Positions 1 through 12,900 of a stretch of DNA of 64,000 nt are shown here, in pieces. Below the pieces are notes generated by a model, which was given only the letters and a program-made list of their open reading frames with translations, was not told where the DNA came from and did no database searches. Location of the stretch: NCBI GenBank assembly GCA_963070105.1, contig OY718808.1, positions 7,985,398 to 8,049,397 on the forward strand, written 5' to 3'. How positions within the stretch are numbered: the first letter of the stretch is position 1; the number at the start of each line of letters is the position of its first letter. The position numbers and the translations under genes are program-made. The DNA comes from Litomosoides sigmodontis. Taxonomy: Eukaryota; Nematoda; Chromadorea; Rhabditida; Onchocercidae.

Positions 1-41
1 TAATAAAAAAAATTTTAAATTTAAAACCACTTCATTAACAG

Positions 42-607
42 GACCATCGGACGATCTAGTAAGTTTGTTTTATGCGGCCATTGAAATGGTTCTTGGTAAT
101 ATACCATGGAAACAAGCTCGAAAAACTGAAGAAGTGAAAGCATTGAAGCAAGCTATTGTACGCTTAACTTTTCTAGAAAATCTATCCTTCACAACAATCA
201 CAATTGTAAATTATAAACAATTTTAATTTAACAAAAGTAAGAGTGTTTGGGAATTTCTGAAAAGTTATACGTAGCATTTTGGAATTGGAATATCTCTTGA
301 TATTCAGTGCATAAAATGATTAACACTGCTCATTCAGCACAATTATTTCACTTCCAACTATTATAAATTCAAATACATTTCATGTCAAACGAATCGGTTC
401 ATTTCCTGGTCATGTAATTACTATCACATAATTCTCTTCCAGCAAGGAGATGATTTTCAAACTGTAACTGAGAAGGTTGGTGAAAGTTTACGTGAATTTG
501 GACGTGCGGTACACTCAATGGATGCAAACGATGAACCAAACTATGCGGCACTTCAGAATATAATGCTTGTTGATTTTTTTCCTGTTATTAACAAATGCTA
601 CCGCTAG
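42..607 (+). CDS. casein kinase 1-family protein kinase, C-terminal part (5' end outside window)
   Basis: Two exons are visible: 42-157 and 443-607, joined in phase by a GT-AG intron. The first follows an AG acceptor at 41 and encodes a kinase C-lobe segment with PSDDLVSLFYAAIEMVLG and IPWKQ, matching the conserved 'DDLESWFYMLVE...LPW' block of CK1/TTBK kinases (helix F region). The second carries a segment ending in NDEPNYAALQ, which matches the CK1 'PDY' helix, and reads into a TAG at 605-607. The catalytic loop and ATP site lie upstream of the window. Nematodes carry a large expansion of CK1-like kinases, many expressed in the male germline, so orthology to a single gene cannot be assigned. 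A further in-frame exon at 946-1053 resembles the usual CK1 C-terminal end, so the stop at 605 may be an alternative end or a model error. Confidence 0.8.
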
Positions 608-723
608 AATGTGTTTTAATTAGATATTTGGAAAAAAAACAAGCCAAGAAGAAATTTGTGTAAGAAAAAGTTGAAAGAGTCTAATGGCTTTGAAGTGGCT
701 GTTTTCTGTAGATCTGTAAAAAG

Positions 724-1053
724 CTCTACAATCATTTCAAAAGTTAGAAGATAAGGTTAGTTATGAAATTAAAAAAAATTTATTTAAAATATTCAAAGCA
801 AAAAGCAATACTCTCTGCCATAATCATTCATGTTTCCAAGTACATGCCGTATGATCCATCTCATCAAATTCAGTAGCATCTCCCTATCACATTAAACTTC
901 ATATAAAAAGTTAATTTCATTAATTGATGATGTGATACACTGCAGGATTTTACAAATCATAGGCAGTTGAGCGATCCATACGACTGGGATAACGATTTCG
1001 AAGAGGTATTCCATGAAAATGATATCAATGAAATGATCAGCAAGAATGAGTGA
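724..1053 (+). other. possible alternative 3' exons of the CK1-like kinase
   Basis: Two short stretches look like further coding exons of the upstream kinase. 724-755 encodes LQSFQKLEDK between an AAG acceptor and a GTTAGT donor. 946-1053 follows a good CTGCAG acceptor and encodes DFTNHRQLSDPYDWDNDFEE and then an acidic tail to a TGA. 'DPYDWD' is the typical end of the kinase domain in nematode CK1 proteins. The two join each other in phase, but no GT donor in the exon at 443-607 gives the phase needed to enter 724. Possibilities are a decayed 3' end, an alternative isoform or an unusual donor. Confidence 0.45.
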
Positions 1054-2387
1054 TAAATGCAAGGAGGGAGAACGTTTGAGAAACAGATGACGTTCAGTAA
1101 AACGAAATATTGATCGTTTAAAAGTTCCATTTTGCTCGTTTTTTTAAATTGTATGAAAAACAGATGGTAATTGCTGAATTCATGTGACCACCTAAACACA
1201 GAGAGATGATTGTCCACTTTTCCTCTTACCTTTCCTTACTCTCTCACATTTCTGGTTACTGTTACCTTCGAGCGACTGTACACGTAACAAACTGATAGTA
1301 ATAGTCGAAAGCAATAAACAAGTGTGCACACCTGCTCATACTAAAGAAGACGACTTACAAGACACTGTGCAAGCAAACTAGAGTTGTGAGAAAAACACTA
1401 GAAGGGACAAATACAGTATGGGAGAGAAGCTGGTATGTAGCGAAGAGTCGCCGAGATTTTGAGAGGACGTTGTGCAACACTGACGGATTATTGAGTTATT
1501 CAGGGTGCTTTTTGCTGGTGGAGTGTGGTGTAGCTGTGTTGAGCCTATTTTTTGGCTTTCTCTTTTCAGTAGTGTTCCTGTTTTGTGATGGATTAATTAA
1601 CTTTCAAGGGCACGGAAAGAAAGTATCAGCGAAGATTTGATTAATGAATTGAATGTGGCATTTGATAAAAAATTGCCTGTCTTTCCTTTGCTGATTTCAT
1701 TTTAGTAATTTTGCTTTTTACGAGTTGCGTGAGAGCATTTCCATGTAAAAGCATACAAAATCAATTTCATGTGAATGCATGTTGCTCAGACAAAAGTGTA
1801 TGGTTGTTTATGCCAATCGATTAGTTGACGTTACTCGAATAGTGTTCCATGTTGATTCTCATTCTACTCCCTTCCTTTCACAAGAAGGATAGTGAGTGCC
1901 AAGGACATATCCTACAAGTTAGAATGAAGAGATCTGAATTCTATTACTGATAGGTGAAAATGGTACGACGTGTATCAGCTTGTTCTGCTTGTGCTTTGGG
2001 AAGCCTAAGACGTTTTCGGATAGATCGCTTTGTTGTGACTTTGGTGCTTATGTAACATAAGGCATGCTACGTTAAATGCTTATATGATGTAAACGTTAAG
2101 TTTGGAGGGTAATTGTCCCTTTGAAGGATTGAAGGAGGGATAATGTAATCTTAGATATTAAACTTCAATATTCCTTTTATGCGCTGTAGAATACATGCTT
2201 GTACCTCAGCAACATGTGGAAGTGGATGATTAGGCACTTTCGTAAATAGAAAAATTAAGGTGCAAAAATCAATAACGTGTGGCAAAACCAGTTTTAAATA
2301 CTTTATAGTGTGTAAAAAATGGCTTGTTTTAGATTAGATCTAAGAATAATTGGTACTTTATTGCCGAAGAATTGAACATTCTCTTCA
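1054..2387. other. intergenic region between the kinase and ZC3H14
   Basis: AT-rich sequence with no coding exon I can support. An 84-codon ORF at 1386-1640 (+) has no family similarity, a hydrophobic low-complexity centre and no splice context. The region presumably holds the kinase 3' UTR and the ZC3H14 promoter. Confidence 0.5.
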
Positions 2388-2403
2388 GGAAAAACTTTAA
2401 CAA

Positions 2404-5400
2404 ATGACTGGTGGCAGTGCAGAAGTTTCGAAGAAAATTCGGGTAAGTGTTCTGAGAAAAATATTTTATTTAAAATACTGTTTTGATTATAGTTCGTACT
2501 TCCAAAAAACTTAGTTATAAATCTCTAGGACATTTTTCTTTCCGTGTCAGCTATCGTTCGGTAAAAGTAACTTATTCAAAAGTCGTCTTATTTTTGATGG
2601 GTGGGATAATTGGCTTATATAACAAGTGAGACTACAGCTGGGACACTTAAATGTTTTAAACATTTTACAGGCTGCTATAAAGGCTAAGTTAGAAGAGCTC
2701 GGTGTATATGTAGATGAAGAATTACCCGACTATATAATGGTTATGATTGCGAACAAGAAGGAGAAAACACAAATGAAGGAAGATCTGTTACTTTTCCTCG
2801 GCAAAAATTCTGAAAAATTTGTGGACTGGTTAGTTTTGAATTATCGTTTTTCTATGTGTAATTCACCTGATTTATGAAATGTTTGTTCTCTTTATTTAAC
2901 AGATGGATGCATGAAATTAGACTATAGGCATGTAATTCTCATTAAATTTGGGATTTCTACGCTTAATGGGAATCATATTTGTAGGTTGTTTGACATTTTT
3001 GAACGTTTACAATCGGCCAGTGTTCCGAATGTTGTCCAGGAATCGTACGATAGTAAACGGAAAGATAACGAGAGCAGTGGTCATCGAAAGGAACTGGAAA
3101 ATGCGAATAAAAGGGAAAAAGAAAAAACAATGGATAAAAAGAAAAGGCAGGAAAGCTCTGGTTCGAAGAGTGTATTAAAAGAACATGAAAAGAAAGAAAA
3201 AGCGAGGCCGCGCGGAACAAAAGAACTTGAAAGAAGAGAAAGCGAAAAGCGTACTGGCGTTGCAAAGATTGTGAAATCGAAGGTATAATCATCACTTTTA
3301 CTTTGATGTTTTTACTGTCTCTTTCGTTAGCTTGTATTTTTTGGTCAATGACTTTGGTTTTTATTCTTGCATTTTTCAAGTAGACTAGTAATAGGAGCTA
3401 TTCTTTCGGTTTATAGAATCACGTGAAGTATGAACTACTTGAATTTTTGCTTTGTTGAATCATAGCTGAATACGGCTGACTGTGAATCGATTTGCATGGA
3501 AATTGTACCGACATAACTAGCTGTTCATTCATCACTTTTTGCAACTTTCAGCCATCACATAGAACGAAATCTCCTGTTTTGCCTCCAGAAAAGACACATC
3601 GTCGGAAAAGACTGGAGAGTCCAGAACGTCGAGGTATTTAATGATAACTTTATAATCCTTCACTCTCAGTAAATTTTAACTTCTCTTTTATCAACATGAT
3701 TTCCCAAAATTATACTTGATGTTGATGTTGCAGGTAGCTTACGTTTTGGAGTGAGACATGACGATAGTGAAAGGAATGATCGGAAAACGTTACCAGTGAA
3801 ATCAGATAGCAGGACAGAAAGAGAGGCAAGGGAAGACGCAAAATATTCTAAAAGACGAAGTGATGAAGAGGATAAGCGAGCTAGCAGAATTAGCTGCACA
3901 AGGTTCGATATCTTTTTTCTTATTCATCTGTGGACCATTCCATGTTGGTAATTTTCCATGGCCGAATTTTCCATCCAAAAGAAAATCAGAATTCTATTTA
4001 ATATACTTTTCAATTATTTGTTTGTGGCTTATCTACTTGCAAGTAATTGCTGTATGGCTTTGGATCTTAAAGAGTGTGAATTTTGAAAACACAATTCATC
4101 AAACGTTTTGTGTTTTCCTAAAAAATATCAAGAAGTGTAACTGATTGGATGGATAACAGCTCACAATTACTTACTCTCGTCGATCTATTTGCTACACTTA
4201 TTTGTCTTTAATTATTTTCTTGTCCTGATGTCTGCTTTCAGCAAGATATCAAGTGGTTCGGAACAGGATGTTTTACGGCGAAGAAAGCGAAAGGTGCAGT
4301 CTCGTTCACCATCACTAGAGGATGATGCTGACAAAGAAGAACGCATTGAAGCAGAAGAGTCTGATCGCATTTTGAGGAGCAAAAAGGTTAAATATGTTTG
4401 AGATTGTTATTACTACTTCTTCAGTTATTTTTGTGATGTTATAATGATGGACTCTATCCAGTCATTCATTGTCCACACAGGATCTGTTTTTTTGGAAGTG
4501 CTTTACACATTTAATGAGGAGTGAAATTTTCAACTGTTGCAGGTGCAGTCATCTGCAGTTGTTAAATTACCACCAGAGCCAACTGTAAAATCCGTGTCTT
4601 CTCAAGTAGTTGTAAAGCGAAAGCTGCCTGAAAAAGAAGTAATAACGTAAGTTAGTCATCAACTGTTTTATGCGTTTGAATAACGATAATGTACCCTTGA
4701 AGTGATTTCTATTTTTAAGACATTGTTGTTCTAAGATTTTAACTCGTTTGCTGTTGGGTCGTGACTAATCATTTGTAAAGCTTTAATACGAACTTGTTTT
4801 TTACTAGTGAAATTGTTGCAGTAAACAGTCTCGTGGTGTTAAGTCATTGTTCTTGAAAGCGATTAAAGAAGCGGGCGAAACGACGAGGACAGCAAGCCAT
4901 ATTGCCGGTTATGGTAATGGATTGAATGCGAAGAAGGAGAAGGAAGTGGCTGATCATGGTCATGGAAACCGTAAACAGAATGGTGTGAATGTTTTGGATG
5001 AGGAAGAGGTTAGCATTTTTCAAAGAATTTAATAGTTTGTTGAGGTAATAGTGAGGTGAGGAGGGTTTTTTGTATTTGGCTTTCATTTTTGTGATATTGC
5101 TTTCGTCAATGGCAAAATTATTCTATGCGCAATAATTTTGCTGGATTTTCTGATATATGTTATGTTAGGGTATTGAAATCGATGTTTATGATGATATTGG
5201 TGATGCTTTGGTTGTTATGCCTGACGAATCAAATGGTGGAAATGGTAATAGTCGTTCAATCGTACAAACACTTGATGAATGCAGTCTAAGTGAACCAGAA
5301 GTAGAGAGAAAGCGCATGCGGACGTATGGGTGCGCATCTTGGTTTTTGCAATAATTTCATAAAATTAATCCCAGGCTGTTGTATGATAATTTTTGAAATA

Positions 5401-8400
5401 TCGCCACTCACTTATTACTCTGTGTCGGTTTATTACAACCACTAATTCCACAATTTTTGTGTGTTTTTTTTTAAATATTGGTTATCGTTAAATCTTTTAG
5501 ACCAAGTTCTACAGATGAACCGAAATTTTACATAACTTTAAAAGGCGATTCAATTAGCGGTTTGGCTAAGCGGCTTACGAAAATTGGTGAAGGCAATGTT
5601 GAAATTGTTAGCAAGAAGAAAACAAAACGACGTCGGAATGAAACAAATCCAAGTGAGTTTTCATCCTTGTTACATGTTTGACTTTACAGTTTCTTGTTAT
5701 TCATCCGGTTGAATATGGAAATTACTTAAGATTTTTTTTTGCAAATCTTATTGATTCAACTGTTGCATTTACAGTTTTGGCTCATCTGAATCTGTCACAA
5801 CCAAAACAGGTTAGAAGAGAAGCGTCTCACGTGAAGTCAATTGCTGGCAATATGGAAAGTGAAGCATGTCTCATAGCACATTCAAATGAGGTAAAGAACA
5901 AAGTTATATGTTAGTCTTAAAGGACATGAAAGAAACATTGCAAGAGTATCAGTTTTCTTTGAAGCTGTTGCGGAACACATACCAACTTTGTTGCCTTTAA
6001 GGCATTAATTTTTTGTCTTTATGACCACTTAAAAATGAGTCTCTGCAGGTTTCCAATGATTCGAAACCTGTACCTGCTTGGGATTTGCAAATACAACTAC
6101 CAGAAGAAGACACGAGTGAAGACGGTGATGATGATGGCGATGATGGTCGGTATTTTGTTTTTTCTATTTCATTTTTTGTCAGGTTCGGCGCATTTATATA
6201 AACCGACGCAGAATTTATTAACGTATGGATGTAAATTAGTAACTGCGTGCTAACCTAAGAGGGATATCACCATGAATGTCAAAAAAGTGATTTCGATAAT
6301 AACATTTATATGAATATCAAAACATTATTTACAATTTGATGGTTATATGTTTTAATGTAGCACTTCCTGCATTTAATTCTCTGCAATACGTGTATTGTAA
6401 ACTTTTTGATCTGAGTTTGCTGAGAAACTAGCCATTCATCAAAATAAGTATAGGAAAAATGGAATCTATATAATTAAAATGTATGTATATAGTACGAGGT
6501 GTATCGTTCTAGTGGCGAATGCACATTATATTTCAAAATGCTTCTTAAATCATCGTCTTCTCAACCAAGCGAAAACATTGAGTAAATCTTTTTCCTAAGT
6601 GCTTATAAAGAACATATGATATATTCACTCTTTTTCAGAAGCACAAATTGACGCTGTTCTTGCAAGCGCTCAGACGGTTGGTCAAGGTTTTGATGAGGTT
6701 AGAGTGGGATAGTTACATTTTATCAATAATTAGATTATCTTAGAACTTAAAGTTTTTATATGAACAAGTGATATGTGCATGGATTAAGATGCTTGAAATG
6801 GAATGTTGACGAATTGTGAAATATTTTTGGTTTGTTGAAAATTTCTTTTCTTTAGTGTTCTAGGTAATCTTAGAAATAATGATAAAATAGACTTCATTTA
6901 GATGACGTTTTATCTTTGACTTTGGAAGTGTTCTGATTTCAAGTCTTTAACTTTCTGATATCGTTTAAGGTACCACCAACTCCAACTTTGTCGAGTCCAT
7001 TATTTCGTCCACAGACTCCACCACCACAACTTTTTTATAATGCACCACGGCAAAATGTATTCATTGCTAGTAGACAGGTATCTTTTTTGATTATATCAAT
7101 TACTGAATATAACCGAAAGTGTTAGGTTTTCTATTGTTCAAATAACTTGAATATCCACATATAATTTTTCTTTTTGTATTCGAAAGAATGAAGGGGTGAC
7201 GACGTTGTAAGATTTTCTATAGTGTAATTGTGTTGAGATTTAGGGATGTTGTAAGAGTATACTGAGGTTTAGGGATGTTATGTTGAAACAGGCAGAGAGT
7301 TATGCTAACTTGATTTAGGTGTCAAATGTGTCAATAGTGACCTCAGCTGGAGCTGAAAAATTAATGGAACGTTGTAAATTTTGGCCAAATTGTTCTCTTC
7401 AAAACTGTGTATATATTCATCCAAGTAAACCGTGCAGGTAATATGTTATTTGGGGAATTTTGAATCATAACTGTTGCTTGATTTTAACGCATTCAACTCT
7501 ATCAGCGTATATCACGTTTACAATTAAATGATTGATTTTTTTTATTAACAAAGACGATTATCAGCAATAGCTAGTGGTGCTGAATGCATATAATTAGGAT
7601 AGTTTTTCTGAAAGTGCTAAAGTCCACCGCGTATAATGCGCGTTAAAGTACATCTCAACGTAATGGAATTAAAATGTACTTTTTTGTGTTGAAAGTAGGA
7701 TGTTTAAGAAAACAGTTATCCGAAAACTGATGTAATTTTTTTGCGTTGAAAGAAGGATGTTTAAGAAAAAAATTATCGTAAAACTTCTAAACAGAGAGTA
7801 ATTGCTCAATTGATTTGAACCTCTTTCTTCAGCAATTTTCCGAACTGTTCATTTGGTGACAGGTGTATTTATATACACCCCCAATGCAAGTTTGGTCGTA
7901 TGTGCTTGAATCCAAACTGTGTGTATGCACACACTTTGAAGGCAGCGTATGTTTTTTTCAATACAAATATCGCTTTAAACGAGTATTTATATCTGATTAT
8001 AAAAATTTGACCTGGTTAGAGAACTCTATTTTCGATAATCCCTGCGCTTAAACTTGGTTTTTTTTGTGTACGAAACACTTGGGATAAATCTTGTGCCGGT
8101 ATTCCTGATCATAATTTTATCATTTCTCATAATTTTTTAGGTCCGTTTTACATTCCGAGATTATTTAGTTCGAAATTTTAGGATGGTTGTAGAAGCACCA
8201 GTGACTGCATCGCCTGAAGTGGGAGTACAGGCGCAGCCGAATCCAGTTACATCGTCTGCCTCTTACGGTTCGAATGTTCCATGTAAATATGGTGGAAAGT
8301 GCGCAAATGCCAGCTGTAGCTTCAAACATCCTAAGGTAATTATTCATATTGTTATCTTAAGATAAGGATCACTTTCGTCACATACGTTGGTGATGGCATC

Positions 8401-8619
8401 ATTGAATGTAGTTCTAGAAGTGATTATCACAATGGATTTTCATTTGGGTATTTTTGCTTTAAATAATTACGAGCAGTAATTTTTTAGCTTTGTCGTTTTG
8501 GGGATCGCTGTACAAATCGTGCCTGCTATTTTTGGCATCCTAAAGCGAGTGCTACTGCACTTCTTAGCGCAGCAAGTGCGAAATATCGGTGGAAAGCACC
8601 AAGTGTAGCGGCAACTTGA
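2404..8619 (+). CDS. ZC3H14/Nab2-family CCCH zinc-finger poly(A)-binding protein
   Basis: Nuclear poly(A) RNA-binding protein that limits tail length and takes part in mRNA quality control; the C. elegans homologue is SUT-2. Exons: 2404-2442, 2671-2828, 2985-3282, 3552-3633, 3734-3902, 4242-4386, 4543-4646, 4822-5008, 5169-5329, 5501-5652, 5775-5890, 6049-6145, 6639-6697, 6970-7077, 7319-7437, 7833-7946, 8182-8335, 8488-8619; 797 residues, phases consistent throughout. Residues 14-80 form the PWI-like N-terminal fold (AAIKAKLEELGVYVDEELPD, then YIMVMIANKKEKTQ), nearly identical to the vertebrate protein. A long Lys/Arg/Glu-rich linker follows. Five tandem CCCH fingers of C-x5-C-x4/5-C-x3-H type occupy about residues 643-775 (CKFWPNC, CSNFPNC, CKFGRMC, CKYGGKC, CRFGDRC), the same number as human ZC3H14. 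The start follows a likely trans-splice acceptor (CTCTTCAG, 2381-2388). Confidence 0.96.
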
Positions 8620-8707
8620 ATTAATATTTAATAGTTATGAACTTTGGCAAATTGTGGGCCATACTAAATATATTGTTTTAATCGATTTTGCATTCTTGTG
8701 GGAGTCC

Positions 8708-8713
8708 AATAAA
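8708..8713 (+). other. polyadenylation signal AATAAA of the ZC3H14 homologue
   Basis: Canonical AATAAA 89 bases after the stop codon of the ZC3H14-like gene, on its strand. It is the first perfect match downstream. Confidence 0.6.
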
Positions 8714-8719
8714 TCTAGT

Positions 8720-9937
8720 TTGTTTGTAGTAGTAGCACTTCTGATACCAGTGTCTTTTTCAAACTTTTGAAAGTCACAAAGGAGTCATCAATAAAATTTC
8801 CTTATTGTCACAAACTACCGTAACTTTGAATTAATGTTTATGGTGAAAATGGTGTATTTGTTGTTTTCGACATCTCTGATATTTAATGTTTCATTAGAAT
8901 TTTTCATAGATTGTGGATTGCATCTCCTTTTATCATCAGAAACCTCTATTAAAGTCTTATCGCATTATAGTTTATTGTTTTATGCGTCCGACATGCCATG
9001 TTTATTGGTGATCCAAATATTACTGGGGAGGGCACATTCATTGAGCGAACTCTTCTCGAAGTCGTACTGACGTATAGAGAAGCTTTTAATTATGTCATGT
9101 CGATAGAAACTGCATCATCATTAGCGACTGTTATTTATTAACCAAGCCAAATAGCTAAGCCGAATCAGTCGTTTCTATTCTTTTATTATATTTATTGTAC
9201 TTTTTTTTTTTGGCAGTTTCGTTGTCACATTGGAGTGTTGGGTTCGATTCTATGGGCCTGAATATTTATTTACCTGGTATATTCGTAGGTTGCAATCTGT
9301 TCCTGAAATAGAGCGGGATCATTGATTTCTGAAATAATGAGCGATGAACAATCAGGAAATTTATTTCCGAGCAACATATGAAAACATATCGTCTTACATC
9401 AGATATAAATTAGCGGGTCCTGGCGCAGCTTTGTTCTTAATTTGTCCTGTGTAGTTTTGCAGCGATCCATTTTGTTTGACCTTCGTCTGAACATTTTAAA
9501 ATGAATAAAGCATCTCACTTGAAAGTCTCAACATGTTCACTTTAAAGGACTAGACCAAGCATAGGTGAGGGTGGGGGCAGCCTTCCTTTTCTCAGCGACG
9601 GTTAATGATATCCAATTTTTCCATCCGCTACTACTTTGCGTTTTCATTCAAGAAAATTTACAGGAATGGCAGTAAATGCTTCAACTCTTTTCATCCAAAA
9701 AGCTTTCAAATCATAGAGGTATTGAATCTAGCAGACGATGTTTTGGTCCAGAAAGATGATAAGCACTATGTTTGTTATAGATTTTTAAGATTATCAGGAA
9801 ATGGCTTGCCAGATCCAGGGTGGAGATAACCTCTAATATTCTTTGCATGCAGTGATTCTCTCCACTGAGTTCTAACCAATGAGTCATTTGTATACAATAC
9901 TAAATAGTTAGCACTTTTCATCTTACTGCTTAATCAT
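8720..9937. other. convergent intergenic region between ZC3H14 and innexin 3' ends
   Basis: No gene I can support. Two ORFs (8834-9070 and 9605-9829, both +) lack family similarity and splice context. Tail-to-tail arrangement, so both 3' UTRs should lie here. Confidence 0.5.
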
Positions 9938-12900
9938 TTATAGGCTAAGAGGTGCTGCCGATTCACTGCACTGCAAGTTTTCATCGTCCTCATCCTTATC
10001 TTTTGTAATTTGTGATCGCGGTGACATCTGTATCCTCATCGATGTTTGCTTCGGAGGTCGAATTTGAATCTGCGGCTTCTGACGATCCTTCTCAGACGAC
10101 CAGTTAATATTTTGACCGCGATTAAGACTGTAAGTAAACATTCTCATTTTTGCAGAATTTTCAGAACTCCAAAAAATCTAACAGATTGGTTCATCAACAA
10201 TCACGTACATCAATTTTAATCTGACAGGAAAAGGAGTGTGGTATAAAGATTCAGGATTAATGGGAGGAAATATTGAGATTTCAAAAGGATTTGAATACTT
10301 AAGTGGTTAATCACCATACCAACTACGCTTCTGTCATAAGCTTAATGATGTTTGCAATAGCTGCTAGAAGACAAAAAAAACATTGTCTATCAAATCAAGC
10401 CTTCAGAAAAAGGAAAACAATATCTGACCGATGAGATGCTTGTGTCCTCTGTGAGAATAACTTGGAGAACCGTTGATAAGCAAATAAGTGTTCGTATCCT
10501 TTTCGTTTATGGCTACGATTACCATCATTTTGCCATTTCCGGTAAATCGATTGAGTTCTGAAATACTAAAAGCGTGCCATTGACATTTTATGTTGTCTCC
10601 TCGAAATGCAAGAAAAACATAAACATGACAATTTTGGACAAGCTAATGTCACTAAAATATTCAATAGTCAGTTCAATTCTCCGATAAGTGCAACTGATCG
10701 AAATAGTCTGTAAATGAAGTTGAACAGACTAAGCAAATTGCAACTGAGCAAATCAAACTATAAATAATTTCACTAATTAAGAAGGATGAAATGAGAATAT
10801 TGCACTTGTGGAAAACATCTTTTTTATTCTCTAAGGTTTGGTTACACATTAAATCTATTCAGTTATGCACAACGGAATTCCACCCTTTCTAATGGCAGAC
10901 TGTCTCACATGCATGAAGCTGTACATTCTTTGAGATTACGAAAATATGCTCATAATTAAGGATGAAAATGCAGTGCAGGTAGTTAATTAGGAGGATTACT
11001 TAACCGATAACTAAGCATGTAATTGTTGGTGTTTGACTTCATGTTAGCACATAGGTGTTTATCAGTATTAGCTTTTCAAGAGGCTTAGAATATTGGCAAG
11101 TAAACTGCAGCGAATAACTACGCTATTGACTGGGTAATTGAATCTGCTTTGTTTTAAGTATATTAGTTGAAATTGCAGAAAATTGCACATATTTGGATGC
11201 TTCCGCTTTTGAACAAAAATTGAATTGTTAAAAAAAATTTTCAAACTAAATGAGGCATACCGAGCAAAATTGATAAGTGAAGAATCTTCGTCTATTAGAT
11301 TTTCCGGATGCTGGGAGAGGTAACGCTTCCAGAGTGCATCCGTAATTTCAGTGCAAAACATCACACCCGCATGCAGCGCTACCATTCGCAATACTAATAC
11401 ACCATCGACCTGTACTTGCAATAGTTTAGGAGGATAATATGTGTAGTTAAATTTTAAAAGAACAAGAACTGAAAAAAAATTTTGATAAAGAGATATGAAA
11501 GAAGCAAAAAGTTGGAGCAAAACTACTTTGAGGTACGACTTCAGGAAATGCTCCACTTGCTTTCGCTTTTCCTTTCGAAACAGTTCAGGTCGATCAGGAT
11601 CAGTTGTTAGCTCTAAATGACGCAAAACAAAGCGAAAACGATCCCTATAACCTTTCATATTTCAACGAGGAATATCTTTCGAAAAAATTATATCAAAAAC
11701 TTGTTTCTTACTTAGTTGATCAATAATTCATAAAGTCTTATTCAAGAAATCCTTTATTCTCTCTTCCCTTTTTCCTCCTCAGTAGCTAAATCTATTTGAG
11801 ATATCTCTCTACGGCGACCAGAAACAACATATGTTTAATTATCAGCCATCACAACACAGCTGTATCTCTAAAAGAAGCAAAAGTTAAAAAATTAACTTAA
11901 CCAAAACTCTAACTCAACGCTAATTCCTAATCGAATAAAAAACGATGCTAAGCTAGAGTTGAACGTTTGAACGTTGCACGAAACTAACCTAAGTTAGAGT
12001 GAAATTTATGAAAAGATAATAGAAGAGTTTCGCCTGAAGTCTGCTTAATTTTCATCATTTTGAAAAGAAGCTTTCAAATTTTTCCAAAAAGAGAAAGAAA
12101 GGGAAATGAAAGAATTAACCGATGAAATAATGAAATGCTGAACCAGTAGACAGCATCTAATGTAGCAGCAACGAATAGTATCGAGAACCATAACCAAATT
12201 AAAATGAATATCTTCTCGTTGAATATATTGATAACAAGGACACACTGCAAATACCTTTGTTATGCAAACATCTCATCCTATCCTATCCATCCTCTACGCA
12301 ATCAATTCCAATACCAATTTCTCATGCAATTTCAGGTTTATCGTTGAAGCTATGAATAGTATTTATCACAACCATCGCTTTCATCAATTCCATGCACTAC
12401 AAAAATACTGCGCGATTTTTTTGATGGCTAAGCCTTCGAACGAAACTAAACTAAGACCGAGTGAATTTTAAATGGATAATACAGGTGACATTTTGATTAA
12501 ATAAATCATTGTGCAATACTTTTCAATGTTCGTCATCTTATTTTCTTCCTTTCTTCCCTTCAACTATTTCCTCTCATTTTCGCCTCTCCAATAATCTCTT
12601 CTATCACTAAATTGTAGTTAAAATGGAATCGATAATCTATCCATCTATTCTACGCAAATATGTCATAAAATTTCAGTGTTCAATAATTATCATTAAACGC
12701 ATTCTCGCAAAGAGAAAGGTTTGAGTAGTTCACATTAAGAAAACAAAAACGAATAAAATGCAAGCACGCAAATTTCCTAAATAATTCATGAAGTACAAAA
12801 GAAAAAAAAAACATGGAGAAACATGCTTGTACGGAATGTCGTTGATTATTGCCAAGAACACGCACTTCAAAGTCACACTGAAATCCGACAACATAATACT

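Noticed and set aside
1386..1640. 84-codon plus ORF with a hydrophobic centre
   Set aside because: No family similarity, no upstream regulatory or splice signals, in otherwise non-coding DNA.
9230..9260. GGTTCGATTC resembling a tRNA T-arm
   Set aside because: No acceptor stem, D-arm or anticodon arm could be folded around it.
9605..9829. 74-codon plus ORF ending NGLPDPGWR
   Set aside because: Has some protein-like composition but no acceptor-donor context, no partner exon and lies in a convergent 3' flank.
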